From the NCBI RefSeq assembly GCF_910592395.1, contig NC_088308.1, forward strand, positions 16,013,501-16,077,500: a stretch of DNA of 64,000 nucleotides, given 5' to 3'. Made by a program: the position numbers and the translations under genes. Below, piece by piece: positions 43,501 to 57,600 of this stretch; the stretch's first letter is position 1; each line of letters begins with the position of its first letter. Below the pieces are notes generated by a model. That model was not told the DNA's origin, searched no databases, and saw only the letters and a program-made list of their open reading frames with translations. This DNA is from Lineus longissimus (lineage: Eukaryota > Nemertea > Pilidiophora > Heteronemertea > Lineidae).

Positions 43501-46500
43501 CACGTATTAACACTTTCAGCGCCAAGGCTTTTTTCAGTGTTTTCCGTGGGGGGCCAGCGTTCCCCCGATTTTACTCCTTAATAAAAATAATCCAGCATCG
43601 CCAGTATATCTTTGCCGTGGCATTCTTGTTTATACGATGGTAGCGAAAGTCATTGAAAATTAAAACTTTTGAGTCCTTCCTCAGCCCTCTTGTCACGTAC
43701 GCCATGCTAAAAATGACTACCTGCACAGAAAAATGTGTGATGCTGGGTCAGGGTGATTCGCAGAATCGGGTTTCCACGTAGGCTCTATTTGATGATTTCG
43801 CATATTATTGATGCTACATAGACAGGTAACTAAGAATCACATACACGCACTTAAAAATGGGATTTCAGACTTATGGACCTTCGGACTTGTGAACCTTCGG
43901 ACTTGTGGACCCTTTTATATTACTTTCAGACTTCCGACCTTCGGAAATATGGACCTTCGGAATTATGGGTCGTTTTGAAAATGGGATTTTTCCTTTGTGG
44001 TCTTAAGGACCTTCGGACTTGTGGACCTTCGGACTTATGGGCAGTCACCATATCAAGATGGACGAGGTTGATTTCAAAGGAAAAAGTATTTTGGAACCAC
44101 ACAAGCTCCAGTCAGAATGGAGGCCAAACTCCATCCCAATGGCTGACTTGACTGGAAATAGTCTCAAGAAAATAAGGTCCATTTCCAGTCACCCATATGT
44201 GGAAACAGATAGCAATTAAGGTTTTTTTCAGTGTGACCAGATTGCGAGCCTTTCAGAGAAAAATTGGGAGATAGACTTTCAGGCTGCCAGGGTGACCAGA
44301 AACCACTCTCACAGGAATCACAATGAAATAGTCTGCGTCTACTTACAATGCATCCTCCATGGAGTCTGGATAATCAGCAGTTAAACTGGCAAAGTTGGAA
44401 GAAACCGGCATCTCGGGTAAGGGTTCTGTATTGGCAGCACCTGTGCAAACAAGCAGGAGTCAATGTGGCTGTAGGAACTCTTGGTCATGCTCAACGTCAA
44501 CGCCCAACAAATAGCCCAACAGACTAGTTTTCAAAACTACTGTGTGGTAGATGCCAATTTGCACCGTGCATGATTCTTATCTAACCAGAAATTCACACTG
44601 AATATGGTCATACATGTATGACGCCCTGCATGGCACTTCAGAGGCGTGTGTCAGCCTAATGTTTTAGACAATTTTGTGAGGTTTCATAGTCAATGACACT
44701 CTGAAGTTTGAATTCCACAATAATATTCATGATCATGCTGAATGTATCAATAAAGAGTTCAACTAAAGGGGTTAGATTTGTGGAAGAAAAAAACTACCAG
44801 TGCTTTTACACATCATCAACGTAAGATAGAACACAGGGTACAGCACACCCATCCATGGCTGGGGAGAGATATCTCTTGATAGGGATTCATACCCAACTGA
44901 TACTCTAAAACAAATCTTATACTTTCTCATTGAAAGTCTCGTAGACTGGGCTGACAGCACACACATGTTTCTACTGTCAAGAGGTTTTTATGGTAAAATG
45001 CTTAGGCTATCTGTTGGGTTTTGTATTTTACACATGTACACTACATATTCTACAGACAATCACTATACATACAAATGGATTTCCATGGGACATCCAACAA
45101 GGTTATACAATCAATACATCTCCAATTTTCAATCACTATTTTACATGTTGGGAACCAATTTTATTTGATGTTTGTACTTTAATGTTCTTAATTTACAAAC
45201 AGTTGCTGTAGTTTATTTAAAGGAATGGCAAACACTAATATTTTGCAGATTTCGATAGACTTTTTGTAGGTCACTTCACAAGATCTTATTGAATATATGG
45301 ATTTAGACATGAAGCAGTTGGTTTAAAAAGAAACGGAAATATTGATTACTGGAACATTAAAACAACTTAAATTGAACTACATGTACCTTAAAAAAAATAA
45401 TTGCAACATAATTCTGTGAAAACGGACAAATGTAAAAGATTAGGTGAGTTAAAATATTGAACAAAATCAGTTTAAAATAAACACAATCAACCATTTTTTA
45501 TATTTTTCCTTGGTGGACTGATCATTCTTTTTGCTTCTAGCATAAGCAGACTAAATGTTTTATTCGATTTGTGCCTTCGGGCATTATACCAAAAATACCA
45601 CAGCAATATGATATCATCTTTTAACTATCTTCTATGTTCCACTAATTGAGCAGAACAATATCATTGCCTTTTATAAAAATTTTTCATCAACAATGTTTTT
45701 GTGCCGCCAGCCATAATTGTAAAAAACATTGTCTGTTACATGTATATAATGATGTGCATTTCCTGGTGAATGCAAGAACTGCTCTCTTTACAGGAATGCG
45801 GTATTCAATATTTTCACAGTGTTCAATATCTTTGTTCTCCTGCATCATGAGTAAGCCATTTTCTGAAAAGGTTTTTGCTTTTTCCGCATTTTGTTTTCAC
45901 TCAATAGTAGGACATCCTTGTTATTTTTAGTATGAACAGGCGCTGGACCAAAAAACTATGAGGTTTCGTAGTGAACAACTGATGTTGTCAGGTGACATGG
46001 GTATGAATTTGTATTTGGATCTGAGGGAAGGAAAAGCAATGGCCAAGATAATCATCATTACAGATGAACACACCACCAGTCATTTATCTTACACATTTAC
46101 AGATATTGGTATTTACAATTATACATCGTAGCACAAGCTTTATTTCAGGATTTGGGGTTAATTTCCAAGACTAAACAAGCAAACACAAGACACAGGCACA
46201 CAAGACAGAGGATTGAGTATAGTAAATAAAACAAACAAAATTCAAACTTAATCAATGGTACAGGCATCAATCCGGTAATGGTTATTAACTATATACTCAA
46301 AGGTCTCAAATCCAATTAACAGGAGAAAAATTCAAGGCAGAATTCTTTCAGGAGTCTACAAATACAAGTCAAATACTAAATAACAAAGCTCTAGGCCCTC
46401 ATCTCAATCCAGATTAGCCCAACTGAAGATGGGGGAAGTAAACTATGGAAATGATCTCAAGAATGACAGATTTAAAGGTTAGACAGTGTCAGTAATCATG

Positions 46501-48577
46501 TTATGGCTTGCACTGTGGTTAGGAAGAAGGCCCTTTACGCACCTTTTTCTGATCCTACTGGTCTCGGCACTGGTCGTCGTTTCATCGTGGCCGTTTCTTC
46601 ATACGCGTCCTCATCACTGTCTTCGCCATCTATACTGACAGGAACTATCGAAGGTTTACTCTGGGCATTGCGTTGCTTTATCGTACCCACATTCTCATTA
46701 GCAAATGGAAGAGTATTGGAGTCTGTACTACACGTAGAAAGATTAGAGTCTATGCTCGTGGTGGATTCATTCCGTTTGACCTTGACACGACGGATTGTCT
46801 GCGTGTCCTCCTCGCCATCAGACTGTGCCGGTGACTTGTCTATAATCGGTGGTTTCCCCATCGGTAATGGGTTGAATGAGCTAACAGGTTTATGTGAAGC
46901 AATATCTTCTTTCGAAAGACGCCGAGGTTTCTCCATAACCTTAGGTGGTTCCTTCTTCATGAATTCTTTCGATTTTAATATGTCCTTAGGTTTAACGATT
47001 TCATGCGATTTAAGAATTTCTTTCGTTTTCACAGTCTCACTAAGAATAGGTTTTGGTCTCACAGCAGGCCCAGGCCCACTATGATAAGGTTTATCATGCA
47101 CAATTGGCGGCTGATGCACAACAGGTGACTGAGGCGGCTTATTTTTAAAATTATCTAGCTGCGCAGCACTTTTCAACTCTTTGATTTTCGGCGACATTGG
47201 CTTTGAATTTTCCTCCGTTATACTCGTCTGATGTTGGAATCTACCAGCTAGACTTCTTACACTCGCAGAGTTATTACTGTCCAGATTAGAGCTGGCCTGA
47301 GACACAGTTGGCAGTGAAGGTTGAGACTCCTGCAACTCTTCATCCTCACTAATCTTACTATCTATGCTCGACACCGAGTTAGTCCTTTTTGGGGGAGGGG
47401 GCGGTGGCACCTTTTTACACTTTGCAGCAAGAAGCAAACTAGGCGGGGCAGTAGATTTGGGCGACCCTGGACCGGGTGAGTAACTATTTTTTAATGAGTT
47501 TGAATCGTGATTTTCATTATATATGTAGTCTTTGGATAAGGGGTCTGGCTTCTCCATGGGGATTATCTCAGGAGGCCCATCCCGACTCCCTCGACGTGTC
47601 TTGGCAACAATCATAGCCACAGGCTTGGGCTTGTTACTGATTCGTGGACTGACAACAGCGGCTGGACGTCTCGTGAGCGACCCATCACGGTCAAGATTAT
47701 CAGGGGTTGAGGACCGCTCATTCGTCGGGGTCATCTCACCCTCCTTCTCAGAATCTGCCATGCCGTGAAATGACTGAAACATCACAGGCGAATCACTGCG
47801 GTTGCTATGACCACCTCCACTATCAGTTGAACCAAGTCGTGACCTTGAAACGTTAATCGCAACAACATCAGGTTTCCTATACAGCAACTCCTGACTACCT
47901 ATCCCATCTGGGTGCTGAAACGACTTCATTTCTGGTGGCATCATATTGACATTTTCTCCCGATGGAGATCTCCGAGGCTGAACGATTGTCACCTCCTGAC
48001 TAAACTGTGGGTGGTTTCCCAACTCGTTAGCCCATCGGCTAGGCACATGATGGTGGACAACATGAGGCCCGTCGAGTATCTCACTTGATCCTCGGCGGTC
48101 CATAGAGATAGACTGACGCTTGGCACCACTGTCAATCCTTTTCAGACGGTCAATTGCAAGTACAAACTTCTTCTGGTGGCCTGAAGAAGAAATCAAAATA
48201 CAGCATTAAAACATACAGCAAGTTAACTAAAGCTGCAATGTAACAAAACACAACATAATTGCAATGAAGAGAAAGCTGAAGGAGTGTAAACAAAGAAGTT
48301 TCCGTTTAGTTTACGTGTGAACTGATCAAGTGGTCCCAACTAGAAGCAAAAGGGGCAGCGGTAGCGCAGTGGAAGAGAGTCGGCCTCATGATCAGGAGGT
48401 CGTGGGTTCGACTCCCGGCCGAGTCACTGCTTAGTTCCCCTACTGGTCGAGTTCAAGTGAGCACCTTCTGGTTGCTCCTTGAAACCCCTGATTGATTTCT
48501 CTGGAGACCGGGGTAATAATATGATATTCCAAAACACTTTGAGCGAGAACTATAGTGTCACGGAATTGCGCTATATA

Positions 48578-48613
<36 letters not shown>

Positions 48614-51600
48614 AAAGACAAGCCCTTTTAAAAAGTTTTGTCTCTATCAAGAAAGAAGTAAAATTGTTGATTATTGCTTCTGAGACACTCTTTACTTTGA
48701 AACTCCCACCTAAAACACTAGGCATCTGGCGAGAAGGCAGTTTGTACCCAATATCTAACTAGCTGGTTGCTGACAAACTGGTGGCATCGGGAAAAGTTAC
48801 CAACAGTGCTCAAAACCTTTGACCTTCCCTTCAGCTCAAAAATACGTCCTCTAGATACCCAACTTGCATTTTCAAGACAAATTTTTGATGTTTTGGCCAA
48901 AGTCTGATGATAATCAGACTACAACAGTTCCAAATCTTTACCTAGTTTTTTAATGCCTATTTCCTCCAGGTCTTCCCAAGTGATATCCGTGATCAGATCA
49001 AGGTTCTCATACCCCTGGCGACTGAGAGTGTCATGGTATTCAACCAGATTCAGCGCTTGTAACCATTCAAATAGATTACTCTGAAAAGAAATGGTCATTA
49101 ATTATTATAACATTATTTCACTTCTAAAGAATCTACTCAAATTCGTCAGAGCACTAAATTTGTTTCTAAAATTTAGTGCAGCAACTTTCAAATGTTTTCC
49201 ACAGAGGTAAGATTTATAGAATTGATGTTTATCAAGATTTCTATCCAATTTTCGTAAGTCTTAATAGTTTGACAGCAAATGCATTGGTGGCACCACATGA
49301 CATTTATTGGTTGCTCTAATGTAAAATCCCGGATAATAATGTATCCCAACAAAAAAATCACCTCTAAGAGCAGAGCGAAGGAAGAAGAAAGAAGAAAAAG
49401 ATCCAACGGGAACATTGACTATATCTTGAACTTGATCTAGCTGATCACTCTCGGCAGGGCCCAATCAAGCTTGGGACAATTACGTATATGTATACAATAT
49501 TAGTGGCACATCATCTTACTAACCGGTTTGTAATCTGGCAAGCCATCAGGTATATGAAGCCGTGTGATTTCAGCCTTTAATCTTTTCCGATGACCTGGTT
49601 TCGTCACACCAATAGCTGTCAGGTCCTGAAACAAAGTGGTTGGGGATGAGTTCATTGAAATATTGATGAAATTTTAAAAGTGTGAGGAAGTGTACCCCTA
49701 TAAGCCATGTGTGTTCTGGTCCAACTGGGAAGGCAGATCTCAAATGAGCACTTATGCACACCTTCCTTGCACAGTGTTCCTCTGGGAGACCTGTAAAGGA
49801 GTCTGTTCTTGTAAAGCAGACTGCAGTCAGTGGGTAAACCCTATATAAAACAGCTGTAATTGTGGTGTTTTAAAAATATAATATGATTCCCCTATATACT
49901 CTAAAACACTGTTGGCTGCCTTTTGTGGAATCTGAGTACATCAATTTCTTCCATTATCTCCTGTCGTCATTTAAGCTCATCTTCTGAGCGACATGCACCT
50001 CTTTTTTCATCCTAAATTAAACAAGACAATCAAATTATCTTTTTAATCCAGCATTTTTTCATCTTAAATCTGTTTGAAAATATTTCTAGATGGTATGATG
50101 CTTTTCTCTCCTCTTACTTACCTCTGGAGTCATGCGAGATATCGTTCCCATGTCATAACCGTTGATGATGAAGTTATTGTAGTACTCCTCATAGCGGAGA
50201 TCGGCCAGCCACGCATGAATTATCTCATGGTCCTGCTTGATAAGAGAAAAACCATAAAAAGTTACTGACCCAGTTAAACTTAGTTAGACAGCATGCAGCA
50301 TTCATGAGCAGGAAACTTCCTTCATCTGACTTGGATAGATGGCAGAACTGCCTCAGAATAGGCCAGTGCATCATCAAGCAAATGAATGCTTTTTCAATCA
50401 AAAGGATTTGAGGCAAAATGTGCTGATTATGGAAATTTTTGCCAGAAGTATACTGGTAATGATATAGAACCTCTGCAAAAAATTTAATTTCTTGACATAA
50501 TTGGCACTTTTTGCCTCAAGTCCCTGTGTTTTCAATACCGCGGAGTTAACTATCAAGGAAACGGCTTCAGAAATGCACTGAACGAATAGAGCATTTTTTT
50601 AAAGGTAGATATTTCAGAAGAAAGTTTTATATCTTGAGTTACACTAACACATGCTGACACTTCGAAAGCATCCATAGCTGACATGCAGTGAAATCACACT
50701 CGCAAAACAAAGATGTTACCGGTACCATAAATGGCAAAATGAGAAATGAATAAAACAGATATTTCTACAGCAATGATGACATTATATGTCAATGCAAGAC
50801 TGCTAAAGTTAAATCTTTGCTCTGTCATTTGGTATAGGATACCGTAGATAGTGTTTGTTATGAAACGATATAATGCATTGTTTTCTGTTCCATGGACAGA
50901 CAATTTTGCTGATCCGAATGGGGGTAGTGATATCGTGACTTAGCTACTCTCATTATTTCAGGGTAGCTGCAGTCAGGTCTTTACAAAATTTCTTCTTACA
51001 GGTCTACTAAGCCACGCTTAGGTTAAACGATTGAGCTAATTTCATGAGTGAGTTTAGAAGAAAACTAATAAGAAATATAAAACAGATGTTAGCCTGGCCC
51101 AGAGCATATTTTATTCGATTCGTCATCACATATTGGAGGCTAGTGCTACATGCTCACCTGGGAATGAATCTTATTAGTGTTTTCATTGCCATGACTAAGA
51201 CACATTGGAAAAAACAGAAGGAAATTTTTTTCCTGCCACTGCACTGAACTGAAGCAGTGAATGAATGAAATGTGAGCTCAGGTGATAAGATAAGAGATTT
51301 TCACTCAGGTTAAACAAGAGAGAGAAACAGATTTTTTGATAAGTTGCAGTTTGAATTGCAGAAAGTCGTAAGTGTGAATTGTGCAACATTCTGACTGCTT
51401 GGATCGGGCAAAAAATACCAGACACAAATATTTCCTTTTGCTACTTGTACCCAGTGTACTAGAGCAGTGTATGACTGAACATACATGTACATTGGACAGT
51501 ACTTTTCGGAACCATTGATGTAGATTTATTTATAAATGAGCACAATTCAGCAATATTATAATCACACAATTCAAATTTTCTTGGCCACTGCCTTGTGCCT

Positions 51601-54600
51601 AATAGGCTACTCTGTTTTTGGTAAAAATACTGTTATATTTTTTTCCAATGAAATTCGGATGTCCTTATTAAACTTCGAGGCAAATATAGATTGGCAGATT
51701 TCTCTCAAAGGGCAATTAGGAATAGCTGAAGTAAAGAAGCAGTTCCATTTATATCTATTATGATACACTAATATAAACATATACTCCACACTTCATCCAA
51801 GATATGGATCACTTCAACAATTTAATATGAATAGATTTTGATACTCTGGCCATCAAATGGCAATAAATGCTCTTTTATGCGAGGAGCCCATCAAAACCTG
51901 GCAGATGAAATCTGTGTTCCGTTTCTCTTATGATCAAATTAGATTTGAGCAGCTCTGGTAATTTGCTGCAGGGAATCGATCGGGCTCTCAATCAAATGAA
52001 TGAGATGTTCCAACTCCCTATGCATGTCTCAAAAGCAACATGAATAAACAACACTTTTCGAGGATTTCCCTACTGTTGACCACCAAATATTTGTGGAGCT
52101 GTGTATTTTCACGGATAACCAAAAATCACATAAATATGTCTCTTTTGTTCGTAAAGTGGAAAGAAACTTCGTAATCCCCAAAAACAGAAATCATAAACTT
52201 TATTGTTTTAGAAAAATTTAGCAAGTTACAAAAAGCAAGAAGCACAAAAATTGCGTGGTTTGGAGTATCATTTGATTTGATACTTCCAATCTTCATCAAA
52301 GTCGCTCGGAAGTCCGTTATGAAAGCTGTTGTTGAGTTGACGAGAACCTGTGCTTTAAGTGCCGCACTAGAACCAGTACAGCAGTGCATGAACAAAGCAA
52401 TCCATTCAAGTCAGTATTTCTGCTTAGTGTGAAACAGAACTTCAGATGGGAATATATAACATATTTGAAGACATATTAGAGCAGTGCAAATAATGTGATA
52501 TGCATGATGATATTTGTGATAGTTAGAGTGAAACTCATGCTAACATGCATCAGGGCTTGACAGCCCTTCATCATAAAAATAGCCCAGGCGAATATTTGAT
52601 TGTATTCCATGGTCTGAGATGAACTATATTTGAGTATGAAGTGACACTCATCAGGAAATTCATCAGTGTCTTCGGGACACTCGTATAAATTTTTAAGATA
52701 TTGAGTCAAGAGCATGCGAGTTACTTGGCTCATTATTGGCTTTTTAGGCAATATCTGCCTGACTTGCACAGAAGGAGGAAACTCGATGAAATGGAGGAAA
52801 CCTATGCTGTTTTTTAAAGGTTTTTCACCCCCCCCCACCTCAAAACAAATTCTGACAGAAACCATGCCACCTTCTACCCAGTGCATGCCTACGGCCAGCT
52901 TCCACCCTGTTCTCTATTGATACTCACACTCATGCCAGACTGGACTAGCTCTGCTACATTCACTTGACTCGAGTAGCCGCTCTCCTCCAATCGGTCCAGG
53001 CTTCCCAAACTTGAACTCGACGTACTGTGGTAGCTCTGGCGGGAGGACACACCCGATTCGTAGCTCTGCCCTGACAACCGATGCTGGCTCAGCTGGATGT
53101 TCACGTAATTGGGAATACCCTGAAAAAGTTAGCAAGATGATTTTTGAGCAAAGCGACATTTCAATTTCAACCAATTTCATCATATGTTTAACCCTTTCGC
53201 TGCAGGCGACGTGCATAGCACGTCATGCCCTTCTAAAATATTTAATCACCAGTACTAGGTCGCAACCTCTCTAAATACACCAGACGCACTAAGGATAATA
53301 AGTTTCATCCTACATGTATAAACAGTATAGATGGCAACACTTTTGAATAGTTTCGACCGTACAGTAAAAAGTTAGCTCCAATGTTTATTACTGGTATCGG
53401 TGGTGCTGGCCGAAAAATGGCTGCCGCAGCAAAAGGGGTAACATAATTTTTAATTTTTACGTAACTTGACTTCTTAGGCATTGTTTCTTCAATTCAAATT
53501 AAATGGTGAAAGAAAGATTTGATTAACAACGAATCCCCACAAAAAAATGGAGATACTCTTTTACAACACAAAAATGGCTTTAAAACTACAGCCATAAAAA
53601 AGAATCAAGAGAAATTGTTACAGGCAGTGCTGTGGATGTTTACAGACCACAGAAACCTACATAACACAGAAACCTTCAGAAAGAAATGCATTTTTCCGAA
53701 TGTTTTGATAGCTCTAAAAAGCCGTCTAATAGTGATTGACAGCTGTATTAATCTACCGCAACAAATTGGCCCAATACAAGAAGAATGCGGCCAAATAAAG
53801 CAAATGCAATTATGATACGTTGTGCAGGAAGAGGAAAACAAATAATTATACAAGAAAGATTAGATACGGCAAAGACTGCCCTATTTGTCATGCTGGAAAA
53901 TTAAGATAATTGGTTCAATAAACCGGAATAAGTCGCAACATTCTCCATATGGTCTAAACAAATAATTTTGGAAATAATGTTGATGGTTTTTCAATTCTCA
54001 AATTTAGGCCCTAGTTTTCAACCAAGCGAACAATCATAAACTCAACAACCGACCCGAGGGCAAATGTGTGTCCTTTTTCACCATGGTATATTGGGATGGT
54101 ATAATATTTCACAATAGTGAACATGGTCAATTATAAATTCACCATGGTAAATTTAGAATTTACCATGGTGAATTTGAGATTTTTTTCATAAGGGGACTGA
54201 GATAAGAACAACACCTGCTGGAGGGGGTATGAATTGTACATACATGTAGTGAGCCAATATTCAAGTTGGATAGCTCAATTTAGAGGTTATGAGCTGTAAA
54301 ACCCCAAACAACCACTTTACCAAAAGAATATGAACAGCAGGAGATTAAACAACATGCAAATCAATCAGTGATTTTGAAAAGCTTGGCACAGTTGATTAAC
54401 AAATGTAAGTTCCTTTTAAAAAAAGACATTTTAACGTACGACATTTTCAAAGCCCTTTACATTTACTCCCTAGCCTAATTTTAATAGAAACCTTCTTGAC
54501 GAAACCAAGGAGAGCACATACTGTGCTACACTGGGCCATTTCAGTCTAGTTGAGATTGTACGAAGTGGCTCTGGTGGAGCTTTGAACCCAACCCGACCTT

Positions 54601-57600
54601 CTGATCATAAGTCGGATGTTCTTCCATAGTGCCACCATGCTCACAGGTGGCACTGATCCACTGATTTGGACCAGCTTTTGAAAGAGCATGATTACACTAT
54701 ATGTACCAACACTCTTTTCTAAAGTGAAAAGAAATTATAAAATGCCAAGGAAAATTGGCTACTATCTTCAAGCTGGTATTCTGGGAAATCTGCGGCAGTT
54801 GCGTGTCTCGCCTCCATTTTGAGAATCTCAGCAATCACGCTTCCTGAATGCACATTTCTGATATCGTGAGCTACAGCGTTTATCAAATGCACTCTGCACT
54901 TGAGATGGAGATCTAAAGAGGAAAAATCCTTTCAAATTCTCGAGCAGTCACAAGTGTATTGATTGTAACTTAAGATTCGACACAAAAGCGCCAGTATTAC
55001 AGCGTAGTTGTAAAGAAATCCTACGCGTAGCTCACAAGTGGTTCAGTTGAGTACTCTACACAAAATTATCAATACATGTTCTGCAATATTTTCATACAGG
55101 TACGGTTAACCCTTGCCATATGGTTCTCAGACTTGTTGATATTTGTACTGGCAAGCATATATTAATCTATGCTTGGCATTGGCCATAATTATGTTGCTGG
55201 TATTTCCAACATTCACATTTACTTCCCACTCCCAGTGAAGGCAACACACTGCTACAGCTGGAATGGTTGTAAATAGCATTCAGCCGGGTAGTTGTAAAAC
55301 AAGAAACACAGAAACGAAACAGAAACACAGAAACGCAGAAACGAAACGCAGAAACGAAAATCAAACGGGTTTTCATAAAAGTTGGAATCAAGCGGCACGC
55401 CGATACTTTCCTTGCCCAATCCGTTGTTATTGTCGTTTAAAAGTAAAATCTGAGGTTGGTGGGTTGCGGCCAGCCGGAATGCAATAGAGTTGTTGAGGGG
55501 ATACATGGAGCAACTTGGGGGGGGGGGAGGGGGCGGCACAATATGGGTGAAGTCTTTTGAGGTGGTGGTGTAGTACTTTGGTAGGTTCGATTCGATTCCT
55601 ACAGCATGTTATTTTAAATGAAGGTGCAGTGCAACATCTTGCCTTGTAGTGTTCAATTTACATGAAATACCAGGATCATCCTACAAATCCAGTCTGATGC
55701 AGCACTTAATGCAAGGTACGGTACCAGTACATGGGTGAATCATTTCGACGTTATGTGAGACGTGAGAGACCAATTTTGGCGACTAGAATAGAGTAAAGTG
55801 GGGGGGGGGGGGGGGGCGGGCACTAGACTTGGACTTGGAGTAACTCAATCTTGCCTGCCCAGCTGCTGCCTTTAAATAGTCCCTTTAAATATCTGTTTAT
55901 GTTAATGAGGTAGCAGTAGGGAAGTTCAGCCTAGTGTCGTGCACAGGCCATGGAATGTACAAAAGAACAGGACTCGCTATTCGAAGGACTATTTTCTATT
56001 TACGCCGTGTAGTACATACATGTAGTGTATTGGCACGATCAAGGCCGGATGCTGCCAATCTGCACACACGTTGATGAGGCTAAAAGGGGTATTGGGAAAT
56101 GAGCATTCCTCCTTCCATTCCGACTGAATACCAGTTTTAGTTACACCCGCGTTCGCGGCCACAACCATGGCAACAAGATGGAGTCTGCAGACCAGAATTC
56201 GCCACAAGACTGGTTTCTGCGTTTCGTTTCTGTGTTTCTGTTTCGTTTCTGTATTTCTTGTTTTACAACTACCCCATTCAGCCAGTGTGAGACGGATACT
56301 CATGCAGATGAGCGTTACTCCCCGCACTCAGTCAGGTGTGGTGGTGAATTGGTATATCAGGAACAGTTCTCAGTGTACCATACTTCACACCAATTATTAT
56401 ACCAATTTTAGAGACCCACATTTCTGTGATAATGACTGTTGGCGATTAATTGGTTGGGTAATCCATGGCTCATTAGGGCCCCAACTGTTTCAGACAATAG
56501 CTTTTGTGGTGGACAGACTTTGGGGCTACATACTTGTGCAACTTGCGCTCACCATGTAAGCCTTTTGTCACTATCAGACTTTCTTTCAAGCCATGTTGTA
56601 TCCCATTCACAAATAAGTTAAAGTTCAAGGAGAGATCCAGGCCAGGACAACAGACAATAGATACATGTATGCAGCCTAAGATAGGTCCCCTTCCACACAC
56701 CCTGTGTAGCTTCTTGTCGACCCATCAATGGATATTTAAACATTCTTTGAATTGATCTGCTTATTTCCGGAGTAAGATCAAGAGGCAAATGGGACCGGAC
56801 ACTTTGATAAGTCAAGATGCCCTATATCAGGGCTTGCAGTTCGCCCTCCAATGTGATGTGACCTTCCCAGCTAATTGGTTAGTTGATGACAACCAATCAA
56901 TACCTATATGTATGCTCTTGTACAGCTGAGTATTGACAACTTCTGTGTCATCCTGACATGCAAGGCTCCGAGACTGCAGTGATCGGGACTCAGTTGGGAA
57001 GGATGTTTATATGGGTCTGCGTGTTTAAAATGACTCCTGCGATGCATGTTCATTATGAATGTTCTTTTCATCAGACAGAGATTGGCCTAAGATTGCTTCT
57101 TTGGTATGCGGACGATATCTCACATGCCTAACTTTATGTTCAGTTACCTTGAGGAAACCCAAGTCTGCTAACTCTAGGATAAGATTACATTAAAAAACGG
57201 CTAACTTGAGGTGTATCATAGTCTGAAGACGGAATGAGGGAAAAACCATCCTGGAAGTTTCCTAGGGAAACATTGTACATGCATGTCATGTTGTTGGAAA
57301 TATCAACCACAGGATATAGTTGGATGCACTATCCACCATGGTTAGATTAGCCTCAACGCTTCAGCATCCTGCACCAAGCGTTTGTTTTAGATGATTTGGA
57401 AATCATAATGCTGCGTCTAAGCAGCATTTTATATTCTTTAAAGAAGACTAGCTACGTCTCATTTTGGTTTGAAGGCCTGTTCTGATTAATAATCATAAAA
57501 TCTGCATATCAACATCATGGCCAAGACTACTTCATTTGATAGTATAGCATATACAAATTGAATTACATTCATTTGATGGTATAGCATATACAAGTGAACT

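Noticed and set aside
43181-44219. Host exons interrupted by the MITE at 43336-44049
   Set aside because: Short open frames flank the insertion on both sides, but codon continuity, splice sites and similarity are all lacking.
46503-47084. 193-codon open frame on the plus strand
   Set aside because: It lies antisense to the Caskin large exon, which has clear family similarity, so it is a shadow frame.
48351-48425. Functional tRNA gene
   Set aside because: A and B boxes are present, but the acceptor stem does not close and a SINE body with (ATT)n tail follows. It is a SINE head.
52476-52886. 136-codon minus-strand open frame
   Set aside because: It sits in a Caskin intron, spans a C homopolymer and shows no family motif or splice signals joining it to the gene.
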